The translations under genes and the position numbers were made by a program. Shown piece by piece: positions 34,704 to 48,429 of a DNA stretch of 64,000 nt. The DNA is from Epiperipatus broadwayi (lineage: Eukaryota; Onychophora; Udeonychophora; Euonychophora; Peripatidae). The stretch covers positions 5,776,506 to 5,840,505 of the forward strand of contig JAQFVV010006200.1 of the NCBI GenBank assembly GCA_028023455.1. Reading direction: 5' to 3'. Each line of letters begins with the position of its first letter. The stretch's first letter is position 1. The notes beneath the pieces were generated by a model. That model ran no database searches. It had not been told where the DNA came from and saw only the letters and a program-made list of their open reading frames with translations.

Positions 34704-35799
34704 TTGAAATATCAAAATAATGCTGAGCGCTTTCAAGAGTTACACTGCTGTCATAATCATAGCTGGGTATTACTTACATATATCATTTTCTATCTCAATG
34801 ATCCCAAGCTTGGAATTTAGTTGATGATTTAGACTCTCCTGATATGTCACTGCTTAATAGTATTATTAGGATAGCTGAAATAATTGATAAAAAAAAAGAC
34901 TTTGTAACTAAAAACTAACAAGGAATGTAGAAGATTATAGAATAATACAGCAAAGGATAAAGAAAATATGTGCAGGACCTCTCAAAAATGATCATGGGTA
35001 TAAAAGGAGCAGACAAGTTTAGAAATGGTCTTTTTACCTATGCTTTTCTGGCTGTTCTTGTGTGCAGCATTTTCGAAGCTGTAATAAAATGCTATCATCT
35101 AGAACTACTAAGCTGAATCTATTCTCCATGGGTGAGCAAACACATCATTTGCTGTCACCTTCTCTTGGAAAAATCACCAAATGCTTCATCTAGCCTTACC
35201 CAAAAACAGATCAGAGATATGGAAGTAATACCAGAATGAAATCATAAACCAAAACTGCAGATTACTTGCTAAAAGGAACCATACTAGGATAATCGATCAT
35301 CTCCATAAACACTAGAAGCTTATCAGTAAGTTAATGGCCATATTCTAATTCATATTTAAATCAGGAGGATTGCTTACTAACTTTAAAATGCTAAATTTCT
35401 AATTTAGACAAAATAAGACATTTACTATTTTTCTGCTAACTATAAACTTTTTGAATCAAGTGTTGAATATAATTATATGATTACTTGTGTATGTATTCTT
35501 TGCAATATTATAATTTTTTATTATTATAAGTGTTTAAATGTTTAATGTACCATAATAAACTTTTATTACTAATATAAACCTCTCATTGTACATGCTTAAT
35601 TTTAGTTCCATTTTCAATTTTAGTTTGTAGATGTTAGTCAGCTTTAGAGAAGTGTATAAATTACCTTGCCAATATACTTTATTAATTAAGCCTTGTGAAA
35701 ATTCCTAAAAAAGTTCTTATAATAAATTAATTAAATGATGGGAACTCATAATCATGATTCTTCTAAGTATTTGCTTTGTAAGTTATGATGTGCTTCACA
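34704..35799. other. Intronic sequence with a more complex block at 34920-35310
   Basis: The 34920-35310 block is less AT-rich and looks like old coding or repeat sequence. All six frames are broken and I could not assign it. The rest is AT-rich. Confidence 0.35.
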
Positions 35800-37660
35800 C
35801 AGAATGTGATGTGATGTATTATGGTTTCTCCTTAAACGAAGTCAAGAATATCTCAGCAATTATGCCCAGATAAACCTGTTAGCCACTTTATTTTACATTC
35901 CCCACTCTAAATTTACCCATAATTTGCTCTATCCTATTTCCACAACATAATTTTTGTCAACTCTATAACCTTTATATCTAAATCCCCCTTATCTTTTCCC
36001 AAACACAGCATAAAAACCAATAATTCACTTTCTGTATAATCACTCTTTTCATATTTATTTTTCCACAACTTCATTATATGTACCCTTTCTGTTTTCAAAC
36101 ATTTACATTCAATTAACAAATGCCTAATATTTTCAATTCCTTCCTTACATAATTTACAAAATAAATCACCCGTATTTTTTCATTTACATGTATATTCTTT
36201 TGTAGCTAAAGATCCCGTTCGAGCCTTAAACAATAAACTACTTTCCTTACTATTATCATATATTAACTCACACCTAATATTCTGTTTATTTCTATATATA
36301 TTTAAACTCTTTCTACTCTCCATACTATTTTTCCATCTCTCTAACTCCCTAGTCTTTATTAATAAATTTATTCTTTTATCCCATTCCTTACTACTATAAC
36401 ACTCAATAATCCTCTTAACACAATCATCTCATATTTTGTACAAATATACTGATATAAATTCTTTATCCAAATCTTTTGCATACCACATTACCTTTCTCAC
36501 CCATCTTGTTACCTGCCCTTTACTCATAACCCAATTAAATACTATTTTAGCTATTTTTTATTATCCATAAACTGCAATCTACCAAACATTTTCATTTTAC
36601 TTTTTGCATCTCTCATATGAAAACTTGACCATCCCATTTCTCCTTGAATTGCCTCCCTTGCTGTCCATACTTCTGCATCCAATGCATGTCTTCCTACTTA
36701 CCTTTGAGCTTTTTCTAAATAATCTAATATCTTTTTACTAACATATAATGCATCATTACCATATGTTAACCCTGCCACTGCAACTCCTTTCCATATAATT
36801 CTAGCTACATCATATTTATTATATGAAAATACTGTTAATTTCTTTATCAATCCCTTTCTTTTCTTTGCTTCATTTATCAATTTTTTCTCCCATTCATCCA
36901 AATAATTTTTCTGATTACTTAAAATAATTCCCAAATAACTATATCTATTCACCACCCTTAACTTAATATCTCCCAATAAAAAATCTACATCTTCTTTTTC
37001 CTCAGTATTAACCATCATTATATTTGATTTTTCTTCACTAAATTTAATCCCCATCTCTTTACCCACCCTTGCACATGTCCTCAACATTACTTCCATATCT
37101 TCTCTTTTTTCTGCACACAAAAATATATCATCCGCAAAAAAAAGACCTGACAAAATATATACTCTATCTCTATCCCTCTTCCTAATCTTTCTATTGCTTT
37201 TTCCATTTCACTCAAATACAACACAAACAAAATAGGTGACATAGGACATCCTTAACTTTAATTGATTCTATACTCTCTAATTGATATATATAATAATTAT
37301 TTTCATATAATTTCTTAATAATATCTATTAAAGCTTCATCCATTCTCAAATTTGCTAAACTTATCCATAATCTATTTCTATTTACTCTATCATATGCCTT
37401 CTCTATATCTATAAAACTCATATATAACTGTTTACCTGCATTCCTACTCATATCCATAAGTTGTGTAACTACAAATAAACTATCTCCTATACGCCTATCT
37501 AATCTAAAACCTCCTTGCATTTCCCCCACTACATTATTCCCTTCCATCCACTTTACAACTTTACTAGCCACCATATACGAGAAAACTTTATATAAAACAT
37601 GTTACCGCTATCGGTCTATAATTATTCAACTCTGGCTCCCTCTATATAAATTAAAAACTG
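35800..37660 (-). pseudogene. LINE with reverse transcriptase, broken
   Basis: Minus strand, from about 37660 down. NYRPIAV (RT block 1) is followed by a 120-codon frame with GEMQGGFRLDRR and SFIDIEKAYDRVNRNRLW (motif A with the catalytic Asp). A 151-codon frame has LFFADDIFLCAEK (catalytic FADD box), NRYSYLGIILSN and AGLTYGNDALYVSKK. Later pieces include the C-x2-C/LLIEC motif and the LLVFMLCLGKDKGDLDIK tail shared with 31.6 kb. At least four frame breaks disable it. The endonuclease domain is absent. The clade is uncertain, and motif A differs from the RTE relics, so this is a second LINE family. Confidence 0.8.
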
Positions 37661-40600
37661 ATTCTGTCCGCAATTTAAAATCATAAATAATATTAGGTCC
37701 GTTAATCAGTAAAGAGAACTACTTTCTTGAAATATCCAGACTTGTAAATGATTGGAATATATTCTCTTTTTATAGTTTGATTAACTTGCACTCTATAATG
37801 TCTAAAATAAATGCCTAATCAAACCTAGAACATTCAAAAATGTTACAGTATCAACCTTTTTTTCTTCTTATCAACTTTCAATAATGTTTGGATATTTAAT
37901 GTTTGTTCCAAGAAAACCCTTTCTTTTATAATGTGACTCAAAGATGTCAAAAGATATGGAAACTCTTGGTAAGATGATTAATATATTCATATATCATTAA
38001 CCTAATATTGATTCAAATATACCAGAAATTGGATTTTTTTCCAGATAATTTAACATAGTCTATCAGATTTGATTTTTTTCTAGTAACTAGTCAATATAAC
38101 CTTGCTGGACATTCAATAATATTCAGAAACTGAATATTTAATTATTATTTTTTATCTGGAAAATAAAGGTTTCCACTATAATATGGATTGGTTATGTGAA
38201 TGTCAATATAATAAACATTAAAAAAAAAACATGATTGTGGTATGAAGCAACTTTCAAAAATTTTTTGAAGGTGATGGCAGACCTATTGTGCTAATATTCA
38301 GTTGCAAAACATAAGTTCCATTTAATTGAATTAGTGAGAAAAATTGATTCCCATTATATAAATAATAATAATCACTATTGAATCAGATTTGAAATACTAT
38401 TATTTTTTTGTAATTTCAAAATTTATTTTAATTACCTGATGTTAGTTAACTCATTTTATTTCATGGAGGGTTTGGATGATGAATAAAAATATTTATGCTA
38501 AACTAATTTATAATAACAAACTATTGGTATGATCCAACATCAGTATTATAATGTTTGTGTTTACTGATATAAATATAATTCTGAATTGTGTACTGTTAAT
38601 GCTTACCTAATAAAATTAAATGAGCAGTTGATTAAAACGAAAGTGATTTGTTAGTGAACATATAGTTTCTGGTCAAAAGAAAATCATAATAATGTTCATT
38701 TGAAAAGAATATAATGTGGAAAACAACTAGGAGAATTTCATAACAGGAGCTAGACTGTTGATAGAATCTTACAAGTTGAAGGAAAAATCTGACAGAAAAA
38801 ACAACAACTTATAAAACCATAGTAGAGTGCAATGGCAACCCTAAAATTAGAAATCAGCAATATATTACATTGGTGATAATCTGGACAATAGCGGACAGAA
38901 AGACTTCATTAGCTATCCTCAAGAATTATTATTTACACATACTGTTAAATCAACATCTAGTAATCATATGAATAGCATGTTTAAAAAATTTTTATTATCT
39001 GTTTGGTTTTTCAGGCTTTTTAACGAATAACCATTACAGTTATGTTAGTCATCCATTGACGATTGTCCTTCCTCCTATTTTTCATCTTCTGCTTTTTGTG
39101 CCATATTATTTTGATGATAACTTAAACACCTCAGGAATATAATTTTTACAATTATAATGCAAGAATTCAGTTTTTAGATTTGACCCAACAAAAATTAAAA
39201 ATGAAAAAAGTTTTCAGATGTCCTTTTGGGAAGAGGTTATAGCTGTACCTTAATTTTTTTTTTTTTTATTCTTTCAATGATGTGACCCTAATCCCCAATT
39301 TTTTTTTTTTGATAGTATTCGTTTTTTGGAATCAAACATAAAATACTTTTACACACTTCACTATTTTGGAGATATGGATATAATAATATTTGGAAATTTT
39401 GGATATGGATTTAATAAGTACTATTTTCTAGTCTACTAAGATTTGCAATAGCAGTAAAAGGTTGTATAATGCTTTATAATCTTAGCTTAGTTTATTATAT
39501 TTAAAAAAATTTGGATTTTAAAATGAAACAAAGATTGCAAGTGACACATGGACTATAGAGAGGAATATGTTGACATTATCAAAACAGTATTGAAAAAAAG
39601 AAATAAATAGGTTTAAATACAACTGAGCATTACTAAACAAAGCTATCATACATATATTGGACCCAAAACCATAAGAGCAGTAAACCTACAATTTCTGGCT
39701 AGATTCCAAGAGTCAATCATCTTTAGAAACATTTAAGAGTTTATAAAATCAAATGGTTTTCTTGATCATTGTGAAAGACTAATGCTGATTATCAGTCTAA
39801 GGTTAGTTGGGGATAGGTCATATGGTGCAACCAGAATGTTAGATACAACATAAGTTTTTTCCACTAGATCTGATTAAAATTTTTTTATTCAATTGGAAAT
39901 TTATTTTGGAATCTTGGACTATTACTTCTGGTGATATATTGTTTTAATGAAGAATATTAGTGATGTTTTCGCTCCTAATGAAAATATTAAATTTTGACCT
40001 GAAAAATATCTATCAAAATTTTCAGCTAGGCTTCTATATCAAACTAACTTCAAATATGTAAGCACTTTACCTAAATCATGAACAACTAGAGAGAATTAAT
40101 TGTTCATAGAGATTGTAGGATGTAATAAGCAGAGCACAACAATTTCTTTCATTCAGATGATTATACTAAGATTTCCCTCTTTCTGGAGGTGAATTTATCA
40201 AGATACTTTATCTTTTCACTTAGTCTTCTTTATATTAGCCTAACTACTCAAAATATCTCAAAAGATGGATTTTTAATCCCAACAATTTTTATCATTTTTA
40301 ATCCATTCAGTTATGAGAAATCTACAAGTTCACTTAGAACCTATGACTTTTAATATAAGTGGTGATGACATTTTTATCACGATGTGTTTGTATTTAAAAA
40401 GATTATTGTTTTAAACAAATTAAAACTATTATGCAAAATCTTTGTTTCTTTTTCAAACTTATTGCAAGAATATAAATTCTGTTCCTCTCACAATTATTAA
40501 TTGTGCTATTGATTATTTATTGTATTAATAAGGTGCGACATTTTTGCATTAGATTGTTTGCTTTTTAAATGTATTTTTCCAATTTTTGTTTGTAATTTAA

Positions 40601-40964
40601 TTTGATTACTTCCGTAATGAGTTGGGTTAATAAATTAAACATCATAAAAATGACATTGTTATTCATGTAAATCCTGAGAGATATAACCCTCTCTGGTTTG
40701 AAAATTAAAATTATTATTAACACTTTTAATATTAAAGTGTACCTAAAGAAATATAAATTATCTCTTTCCCCCTTCTTTATGTTATACTTTTTTTATTTTC
40801 TGTTTATTTGCTTTTATCTCTTTTAAATTTTTTTTAGGTCAATAACTTTGTGCTTTTATTACGTTTTCTTTGTTTCTTCCATTTCAATTTCCTTTTTTCT
40901 TTCATCTTTGCTGGCTCTTTTATCTTTCTCTATCTTTATTCTCATAAAATATAATCAAATGGTT
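37661..40964. other. Intronic sequence, mostly unassigned
   Basis: About 3.3 kb. The 38660-38900 block is more complex (GGAAAACAACTAGGAGAATT and TGGTGATAATCTGGACAATA) and may be retroelement debris. Pyrimidine-rich sequence dominates 40760-40945 and is partly repeated at 41690-41790. Nothing else could be supported. Confidence 0.35.
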
Positions 40965-41095
40965 TATTGCCCAGGAGTTCATAAGCTTCAATACTAGAAA
41001 GTGAGAAACTGGGCCATAAACCATAGTCTTCGAGTTCCTGCAGTATGCCATTCAACTACTGTACTAAAGTTCATTATTGTTCATATTATATCCCT
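40965..41095 (-). repeat. tRNA-derived SINE, diverged
   Basis: The minus strand ends TTATGAACTCCTGGGCAATA plus AACCATTTG, the family tail. A box A-like TTAGTACAGTAGTTGAATGG lies at the other end. Confidence 0.5.
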
Positions 41096-41484
41096 TCTGA
41101 AGCATTCTGTATTTGAATCAATCTTTGCATTGTCAGCCAAAACTAATTGAGAAATGATCTCTCAGTAATGACATATCATTCAATTATGTTTATACGTGTA
41201 ATTAATAGATATTAAAATAAATAATCAAAGATTTACAATTCTATAAGTAATAATCAGCACCGTGTAAATTATAATATTTCAGAAGTGCTAACAAGATTAT
41301 TAAAAAAAGAAATGGATGTAAAGTGAATGATTTATATTGTCATGCTCTCACTTCTAGATAATTAAGATTGGGTCGTGTAGTGATTGGGGCGAAAATATCC
41401 TTGCAGTTTTAATTAATGATGTTACTGAGGAAGGATGATTATCTTCTATATAATTACATCCTATAAGTAAAAAATTATAGTCTT

Positions 41485-41592
41485 TTTTTTATTTTAGTGT
41501 CATAGCATCGGCCGGGACGCGAACCTGCAACCCGGGCAATTGCCTGCAAATGCAAGACAGTCGCGCTGACCTCTCGACCACCAATGCAAGAC
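41485..41592 (-). repeat. tRNA-derived SINE with perfect 15-bp target duplication
   Basis: AAAAATTATAGTCTT flanks the unit at 41470-41484 and 41593-41607, which fixes its limits. On the minus strand it runs GTCTTGCATTGGTGG, box A GGTCGAGAGGTCAGC, GCCCGGGTTGCAGG, box B GGTTCGCGTCCC, acceptor 3' strand CCGATGC, TATGACACT and an A-rich tail. This shows retroposition by a LINE machinery of a unit barely longer than a tRNA. It is the best-defined copy of the family. Confidence 0.9.
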
Positions 41593-41954
41593 AAAAATTA
41601 TAGTCTTCAGTAGTGATTTTTATTTTTAAAATGTTCCCTCATCCATAATTTCTTCATTATTATTTTAATTTTGTCTTTTTAACTATTTGTTAATCTGATT
41701 TTGTGCTTTTTACTTCTTTTTTTTTTTGTCTTCCATTTCAGCCTTTTTTCTTTATTTTCATTTCTGCCCCACCCATATTCTTTCTTAAATATACTTTAGT
41801 TTATGTTTCCATTCCATTCATGGCAAACTGCTTTTTTCTCTCTATACAGTATATACAAACATGAATTGTTCTATTAATCAATATATTCATTTATAGTATT
41901 TATTAAAACTTTAAGATTGGGAAAAAGATGGCTACTATAAAAATAACAAAAGAT

Positions 41955-42062
41955 ATATAGCTTTATTGCTCTAGAGTTTACAAGAAGATTGATTGTCAGA
42001 CCTGCAGAGAATCAATCCTGGGATTTCCCAATTACAAGTTGGATGTTCTAACTACACAGGAC
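41955..42062 (-). repeat. tRNA-derived SINE
   Basis: Minus strand: AGTTAGAACATCCAACTTG is like box A and the anticodon arm, and CCCAGGATTGATTCTC is like box B. The tail CTTGTAAACTCTAGAGCAAT leads to AAAGCTA. Same family as 1.3 kb. Confidence 0.6.
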
Positions 42063-42439
42063 ATTGCTACTATTGTGTAAAATATAAAATTTAATTTAAA
42101 AAAAAAAAGAACAAATAAATATAACAGATCCTCATTTTATCAATTCATCTTTCATTTTAACTCAATCCTATTGCAAACATTCTTAAGGCCAGAAATCAGA
42201 TCAATTTCTCTCAGTAGGGATATATTTTGAAATATCCACTTCATTTTTTTTTCAGGTAAGACATATAAAGCACATGAATCAGATAGAGGGATTGCTTTGA
42301 TATTTGTGACTAAAAAGACATTCATCGTAGAGAATATAGTTTGGTTTGTGAAATTATACAAGTTTGAATATATATGTCAAGGAATGCATTTGTACCATGA
42401 AATTTCTAAAAGATATTGACACTAATTAAATGGTATTTA

Positions 42440-42865
42440 TGTAATGGACTATTTCCATCATCTATTATTAAGTATTGAATGTCTTTAGAAAAATTTAACT
42501 TTATTTAAATTTTCCGATTATATTCAACTGTTAGTAAAGCACACAGGTTAGTATATGCACATTTTGAGTGGTATTATTTTCTCTTCTTCAGGTGTTGTCT
42601 GTCCAGTGATAGCACTAGGATGGGAATTGAACCTGGATCCTTAGATTCTTGAATATTGAATTTTAAGGTAATGCTCTCACTATGTTTGATTCCTATGCCA
42701 GTACTATCACTGGTCAGGCCAGCAACATCTGAAGAAGAGAGGAGAATAATACCTTTAAAATACTAATCTGTGTACTATTACTAACAGTTGAATGTAATCA
42801 GAAAATTTTAATAAGGTTACATTTTTCTGATAGAAATGATCCATTATATAGACCATCATGATAAA
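42440..42865. repeat. Large foldback element with tRNA-like tip
   Basis: Arms of about 170 bp (42440-42615 and about 42695-42865) are inverted copies, for example TTCAACTGTTAGTAA with TTACTAACAGTTGAA, and CTCTTCTTCAGGTGTTG with CAACATCTGAAGAAGAG. On the minus strand the tip has AGTGAGAGCATTACC (box A-like) and AGGTTCAATTCCCATCC (a good box B), so the loop looks like a tRNA-derived SINE head. Confidence 0.75.
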
Positions 42866-45800
42866 CCTTCAGGATGGCACTAATAAAAATTTACATTGAA
42901 TGCTTAAATATTCAAAATATATATTTTTGTAAAATTAATTGTTAGGTCTAAAAAACAAATGATGTTTTAATGGAATGTTGTAATTAACTTATTTCATAAT
43001 CATCATTAAAATATTTATCAATTATAAGATCTTTTTACTCTGGGCGGATGAGAAGACTAAGATGCAAGTTTTAGAAAACATGTTTTTTGATCAACAAGTG
43101 ATTTATCTATAAAAGTAGGAAATAACTTTGAAGCAGTTGCTGTTGCAGTTTTTAGAGAGTTTAGTTGTCAGTTTGTGATCAGTAATTACATAGTATTGAA
43201 GTCAAACCAAGTCATTGAGCTGAAGCTGAATTGAAACCAAAAGTACATAAGGCTTCTATGATATCAAGCACCAGACCACTAACTGATTTTAATATGAACA
43301 TGATCACCAGAAAGATAAGTTAACTTTGAGCTTTTCCTTACCCAAAGCTATGGAATGGAATCTCTTGAATTTGATTTAGTGGATAATTGGCTAGAGGCTT
43401 CTAGAAGAGTGTCGACCATAGATCTTGTGCTTTCATTCATCTTTGGTCATAAACTTTACCATATTAAGTCCTGAAAATGAAGAATTTGACTTTTCTGATG
43501 ACCTGATGTATTAATCTAGACTATAGCAAACTAACCATGCTATACTATTTGTCAAATTGAAATTGTGAATGAAGCATAATGTTGAATTAATGAAACAACA
43601 GGCTATAAACCAAGAAATAAGCTATATCAGGATTGCCATAATCTTAAAATTCAAATATTCTACCTAATTAGATCTCATTATCCAAAAGAAAAATCAAATA
43701 TTCAAAATTTATCATGGACACTTTAAAAATATAACTATATTAGCTACCTATGAAAGTATATGTGTACTCATTTTAAGTCAGTTGACTAGTAAAACTTTAT
43801 ACTTTATTAAATTTCTAGAAATCTAGTTATAATTATTATTTTTATAACTAACAAATTATCATTTTTTCATATTCTGCTTGTAATTAATATGCTGCTGCAT
43901 TGTAGTGAAACTTTTATATAATAATTTATAGGCTTTTTTATATTATAATTTCCAGACTAAGTGCTTTCAGAGCCCTTGTTGATCCATAATCATAGTCTCT
44001 ATATTATTGTAAAATTTTTGAAGAAACTTAAATTGGTGGAAGGAAGCAGAGTTAGATTTATTTATTTTTGTCTCTTTCTTGTAGTTTCTTCTCTCACCAA
44101 TTTAGATAGTAGAATAGAATGTATTCAATAAAATATGAACAAAACTGTTAAGTGATTTGAAATGATATTCAATGGTATATTAAATCCAATTTGAAATAAT
44201 GAAAATTCTTAGAGTATGCATATATTCAAATTTTAATTCTATTATAAGTTGTAACATATATTTACTGCGATAATCATAGTGGTATTAACATTATTTTGTT
44301 AGTAATAAAATATGTACGTCTTATTTTCATGATATACCATTAATTAATTAAGAGTAATTATATATGCATAATTCATGTCAGAAATCTCTATGTACTGCAT
44401 TCTGCTAATACTTGGAAACTATAACAGAGAAAGTGTTTTAGGATTCAACCAAAGGATTTGTAAGGATGGTTTTCATAAGAAAAAAGAAATTTTCATTCTT
44501 ATTAGATAGTTGTTTATTTATGATACAAAAAAAAAAAGCTGCCTTTGCAAGATGACCTTCTGACCAGCTTAGAGGAATTGGATTTTATCGATAGATGATT
44601 TGTCTCAAAATATAATCATTATTATTACAGGAATGAAAGTCAATTCACTTACAAATAAATGGGGTTAGATTTTATCATTATTATTTTATGGTTGTATTAT
44701 ATTTAAAGATAATGAGAAAATTATCTAATTATCCTCATATTATATTTTGGTGCACTGTGAGATCAACTCATAGTTGAGTTATTTTTATTAGCTTGGACTT
44801 CTCCCATGAGTTTGACATCAGGATTAATATAGTCATTTAATATTTTGTAGATCAGGATATATCAGAATCCAAGAATGATTCAATTAATTCATTTCAGATA
44901 AAATATAAGTCAAAAGAAAAACGACTGAATATTATAAAAGATTGCATTCACATTTTGAATCAATAATGCAGGGTTATTGCATAGTTCATGTATTATAATT
45001 TATGCAGCCAATCATCGTGTAATGTTATAGCAACTGCTGTATTTGCCCATTATAGTATAAATTTTATTAAATTGTCTTGCTGATGTCTATAGAAATGGAA
45101 GTATTGGCACATTGTTGATGCTTATATTGCTAACTTTTGGCCACCATTAGTTTTTTTCTAGAATGTTAAATATAATTAAATTAAAGCTTAGAATGTATGA
45201 TTAATTTTTTATTACACGTAACTTTCAGTTGGAATAGAATTTGTAGGAAAATTAAATTATTCTTACTGCAGTGATTCATGGGGAATTGCACACTAATCTT
45301 GCCACGAGATTGGCACAGCATAGATACCTCTACAATTAAGTCACTATTCCTTGAGCATAAATAAATTCTGGCCATAGCTTCGATCTGCAAAGTGCTAATG
45401 TAGTTTGTATTGAACACAATGACCAAATGAAGATCAAAGAGGTGTGGTTCATCATTAATGACTCCTATACAATAATAAGAAAAACTCTCACATTGTTTTG
45501 TTCAAAAAATGGGAAGTTAAATTTATAAATTTTCATAAATGCCTGCTGTGTTAGTATTTTAAATTCACAAATTTTATTCACTGAGTTTGAGTGCTATGAA
45601 TTTGATCAACTTGGCCAAAAGTTTGCTCAGCTAGATATTGAAAGTTTAAAACAAAATAATCTTTTCATTACAAGTGGGCAAAACACTTATGATAGAATTA
45701 TAATATTTATTTAAATTATGTTTAAAACTAATCAAAATATTTAAAAAGTCCTAAAAGTATCTTAGAAATATGATTAAAAAACATCACTGTGCCTTTTTTT

Positions 45801-46136
45801 TTATTATTTCAACACATGGGTTTTTAATGTTTCCAAAAGCATTAGTCATTACAAAAATATGTTATAATTGTGGTTAAAAGTATCCTTCAAAAAGTTATAT
45901 TTAAAATAAAATAAAATTGCTTTGAAAAATAAATAAAAGTGTTTTTCATCTTTACACACGTAATATAAAAAGCTCTCGGAGAAATTACAGTTTAGTGCTA
46001 TTTTGTCTCTTATTTACATCTACCATTTAGGTACAAAAACTAAATTGTAAATTTCATTATTGTTAAAATGTAATCTTGCGATGCAATATTGCAACCAATT
46101 TTAGAAACAATACTAATACAATTTTGCTACATAGTA
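42866..46136. other. Intronic sequence, mostly unassigned
   Basis: The 43030-43520 block is less AT-rich (CACCAGACCACTAACTGATT, CTAGAGGCTTCTAGAAGAGT) and may be decayed retroelement sequence. Frames are closed. The 81-codon ORF at 45181-45426 (-) has no recognisable features. The rest is AT-rich. Confidence 0.35.
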
Positions 46137-46437
46137 TTGGTAATAATTGAAAGTTTGCTAGTCTTTCACATGCGCGATTGTCTCTCAGACAACCAATCAG
46201 ATTTTAAACAGCTGTCTTAAGAATAAATCAGGCTTCTGTACATGACAGAGATTTTGATAAGAAAAGGATGATACCAACCTTTTCTCAACTTATCTTTTTA
46301 TATATATATAAGCCAGTCTTAAGCATTTTGGCCTGAAAGCTTGAATATATAAACATATACACTTATCATTCATTGTGTTATTAATTTAAGACAATCGCGC
46401 ATGTGAAAGACTAGCAAACTTTCAAATATTACCAATT
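46137..46437. repeat. Foldback element with CGCGATTGTCT arms
   Basis: AGTCTTTCACATGCGCGATT (46157-46176) has an exact inverted partner at 46398-46417, and the arms run about 47 bp (46137-46183 and 46391-46437). The interior contains a second small hairpin (GATAAGAAAAGGATG with CCTTTTCTCAACTTATC). Confidence 0.7.
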
Positions 46438-46833
46438 TATTAACAACATTCGATTTAGACAAATATTATTTACATACGTTGCTGATAAATTATATTAACA
46501 TCTAGAAAATTGCGGTTTAGTAAATCTGAGATTTCGCGCCCGTAATAATTAAAAAATAAAAAAAATGAAGTATTTATGTTTATATATTTTTATTTTCAAG
46601 AAAAAAGATATGATAATTATTTTTATATAAAAAAGAAGTTAAGAGGAAGGGGTTGTTTTCCTCTTTTTTTAAAAAAATTTCTATATTTAAAAAGCTTGTT
46701 TTTTTTTAAAAAAGTTTTTAAAAATTTTGGTTGGTTTTCAAGAGACAATCGCGCATGCTTGGAAAAGACTAGAAAACTTTCAATTATTACCAATTTATTA
46801 ACAACATGCGATTTAGACAAATATTATTTACAT
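46391..46833. repeat. Direct duplication around a low-complexity segment
   Basis: The sequence from AGACAATCGCGCATG through CGATTTAGACAAATATTATT at 46391-46480 recurs at 46744-46833. Between them, 46570-46740 is dominated by A and T runs with odd G runs. This could be an assembly or polishing artefact inside a repeat rather than a true tandem copy. Confidence 0.5.
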
Positions 46834-47099
46834 AGTATTATGGACCAAACAATTGAGTGATTACAATCCCATAAGGCCGACAACCAGAATACAATGATTA
46901 ACTAGTTAAAAACATTAAAAACAAACAAAAAATATTTAAAGTAAAGCATAACAAAAAAAGGAGATAAAGAAGCTTTAATTTATTGTATTAATTTTTAATT
47001 TGTTGAATAATATAAGAACTGCATAAAAATAATTAAAAATAGTTCAAGAAAAGTGGTTAATTAATCGTACTTATGGAAATGATGCAGTATCCCTTTTAT

Positions 47100-47820
47100 T
47101 GTTATAATTATTAATGGTTTTGGATAAGATCTAGGTAGAAGTGAAGCTAGAACTGCATGAGATGAAGTGGCTGATCATCATTTTGTATGAGAAATATCAA
47201 AAGTAAATTTAAAGTGTTTGGCAAATTACAGTTTATGGTTAGGAACAGAAATGCTGTAATAAAAGAAGTGAATATTTAATACATTTTAATGTATCTATGT
47301 AAAGAACATATTACGAGGATATTAGTTGCATATGTTGGATAATAAGAAAAATGAATGGAAAATTTAGTAAGTAATAGGGAAATAATTATTATGGAAATAG
47401 AAATGTGATTGGAAAAAACAGTGGTTTTGGTATTGATATAAAAACTGAAGATATTTATGATAGTGATAGAGGAAATAAATTATTATTGAAAGTGAAAGTA
47501 GAAAGTCTAATAATAAATTAATGTAAATGGTGAAAATGTTTAGGATTATCATGTAATTTGTGTGAATATCATGCATAAACTGTTAAACACTTAATGTTAG
47601 AATATAACCATTTTAGTAAAGATAGAGAATTTTAAAAAATGTGTGTTATATGTAAATATAAAGAAACCTTAAAGTGGATAAGAAGTAAAAGAGAAATTAA
47701 TAATAAAATAGTGGAGAAAATAAAAAGTATTTTTGAACAGTGGTATAGAAAGAATAGAAATAAATAGCTAATGCATGTTTTGGGACAAGAAGTAACAACA
47801 TTACATTGTTCCACTTCTTT
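47100..47820 (+). pseudogene. LINE C-terminal relic, plus strand
   Basis: The plus strand near 47559-47630 gives CNLCEYHA, then after a stop TVKHLMLEYNHFSKDRE, matching the C-x2-C...H-x3-LEC-x-F pattern at LINE C-termini. It is followed by a Lys-rich stretch, KWIRSKREINNKIVEKIKSIFEQWYRKN. The upstream part is too decayed to read. Confidence 0.45.
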
Positions 47821-48429
47821 AGTCTTCTATTTAGAATTATAATAATAATTATGTTATCATTTATAAAATTCTGACAAAGATTCATTTTATAAATAATCTG
47901 TTTAGACTTTCAAAAAATAATTGGAAATTTTTAGAAAATTTTGATTATGTATATTTTGCTGGAATGCATTTGTATGTATGCTGTTTATTATTAGTATAAA
48001 AGACATCTCACTAATAATTGTGAATTTCATAAAATAAATAATACTTTCTTCCCACATATATTAATAACAATTTTTTTTTATAGAAAAAAATGAGATTGAT
48101 TACAATTTCTATCTATTCACTTTATAATTATATTAGTATTTGCTAACTACAAAAAGTGTCACATTTAATAGTTGTGAGTGTTTTATCTTTCACATTTTGA
48201 AATAAACAAGTGGTGCATGCTTAATATAAATAAGATCCATGCCTGGTCTGATTTGTGCTTTGTGGTGTTGAAGCATGGCAAAGTTGACGGAGTTCCCTTA
48301 AAAGCTGTTATATGAGTTTTGTAATGTCATACTTATGTAATACAAAAAAAAAAACCTGTGATATTATTGATGTGCATGCATTTCTTTACTATATAAAAAA
48401 AAAAAACTCAAATGATTAGTTTCTTTGAA

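Noticed and set aside
46576-46860. Overlapping ORFs on both strands around 46.6-46.9 kb
   Set aside because: Same low-complexity texture, and one ORF continues into a known repeat.
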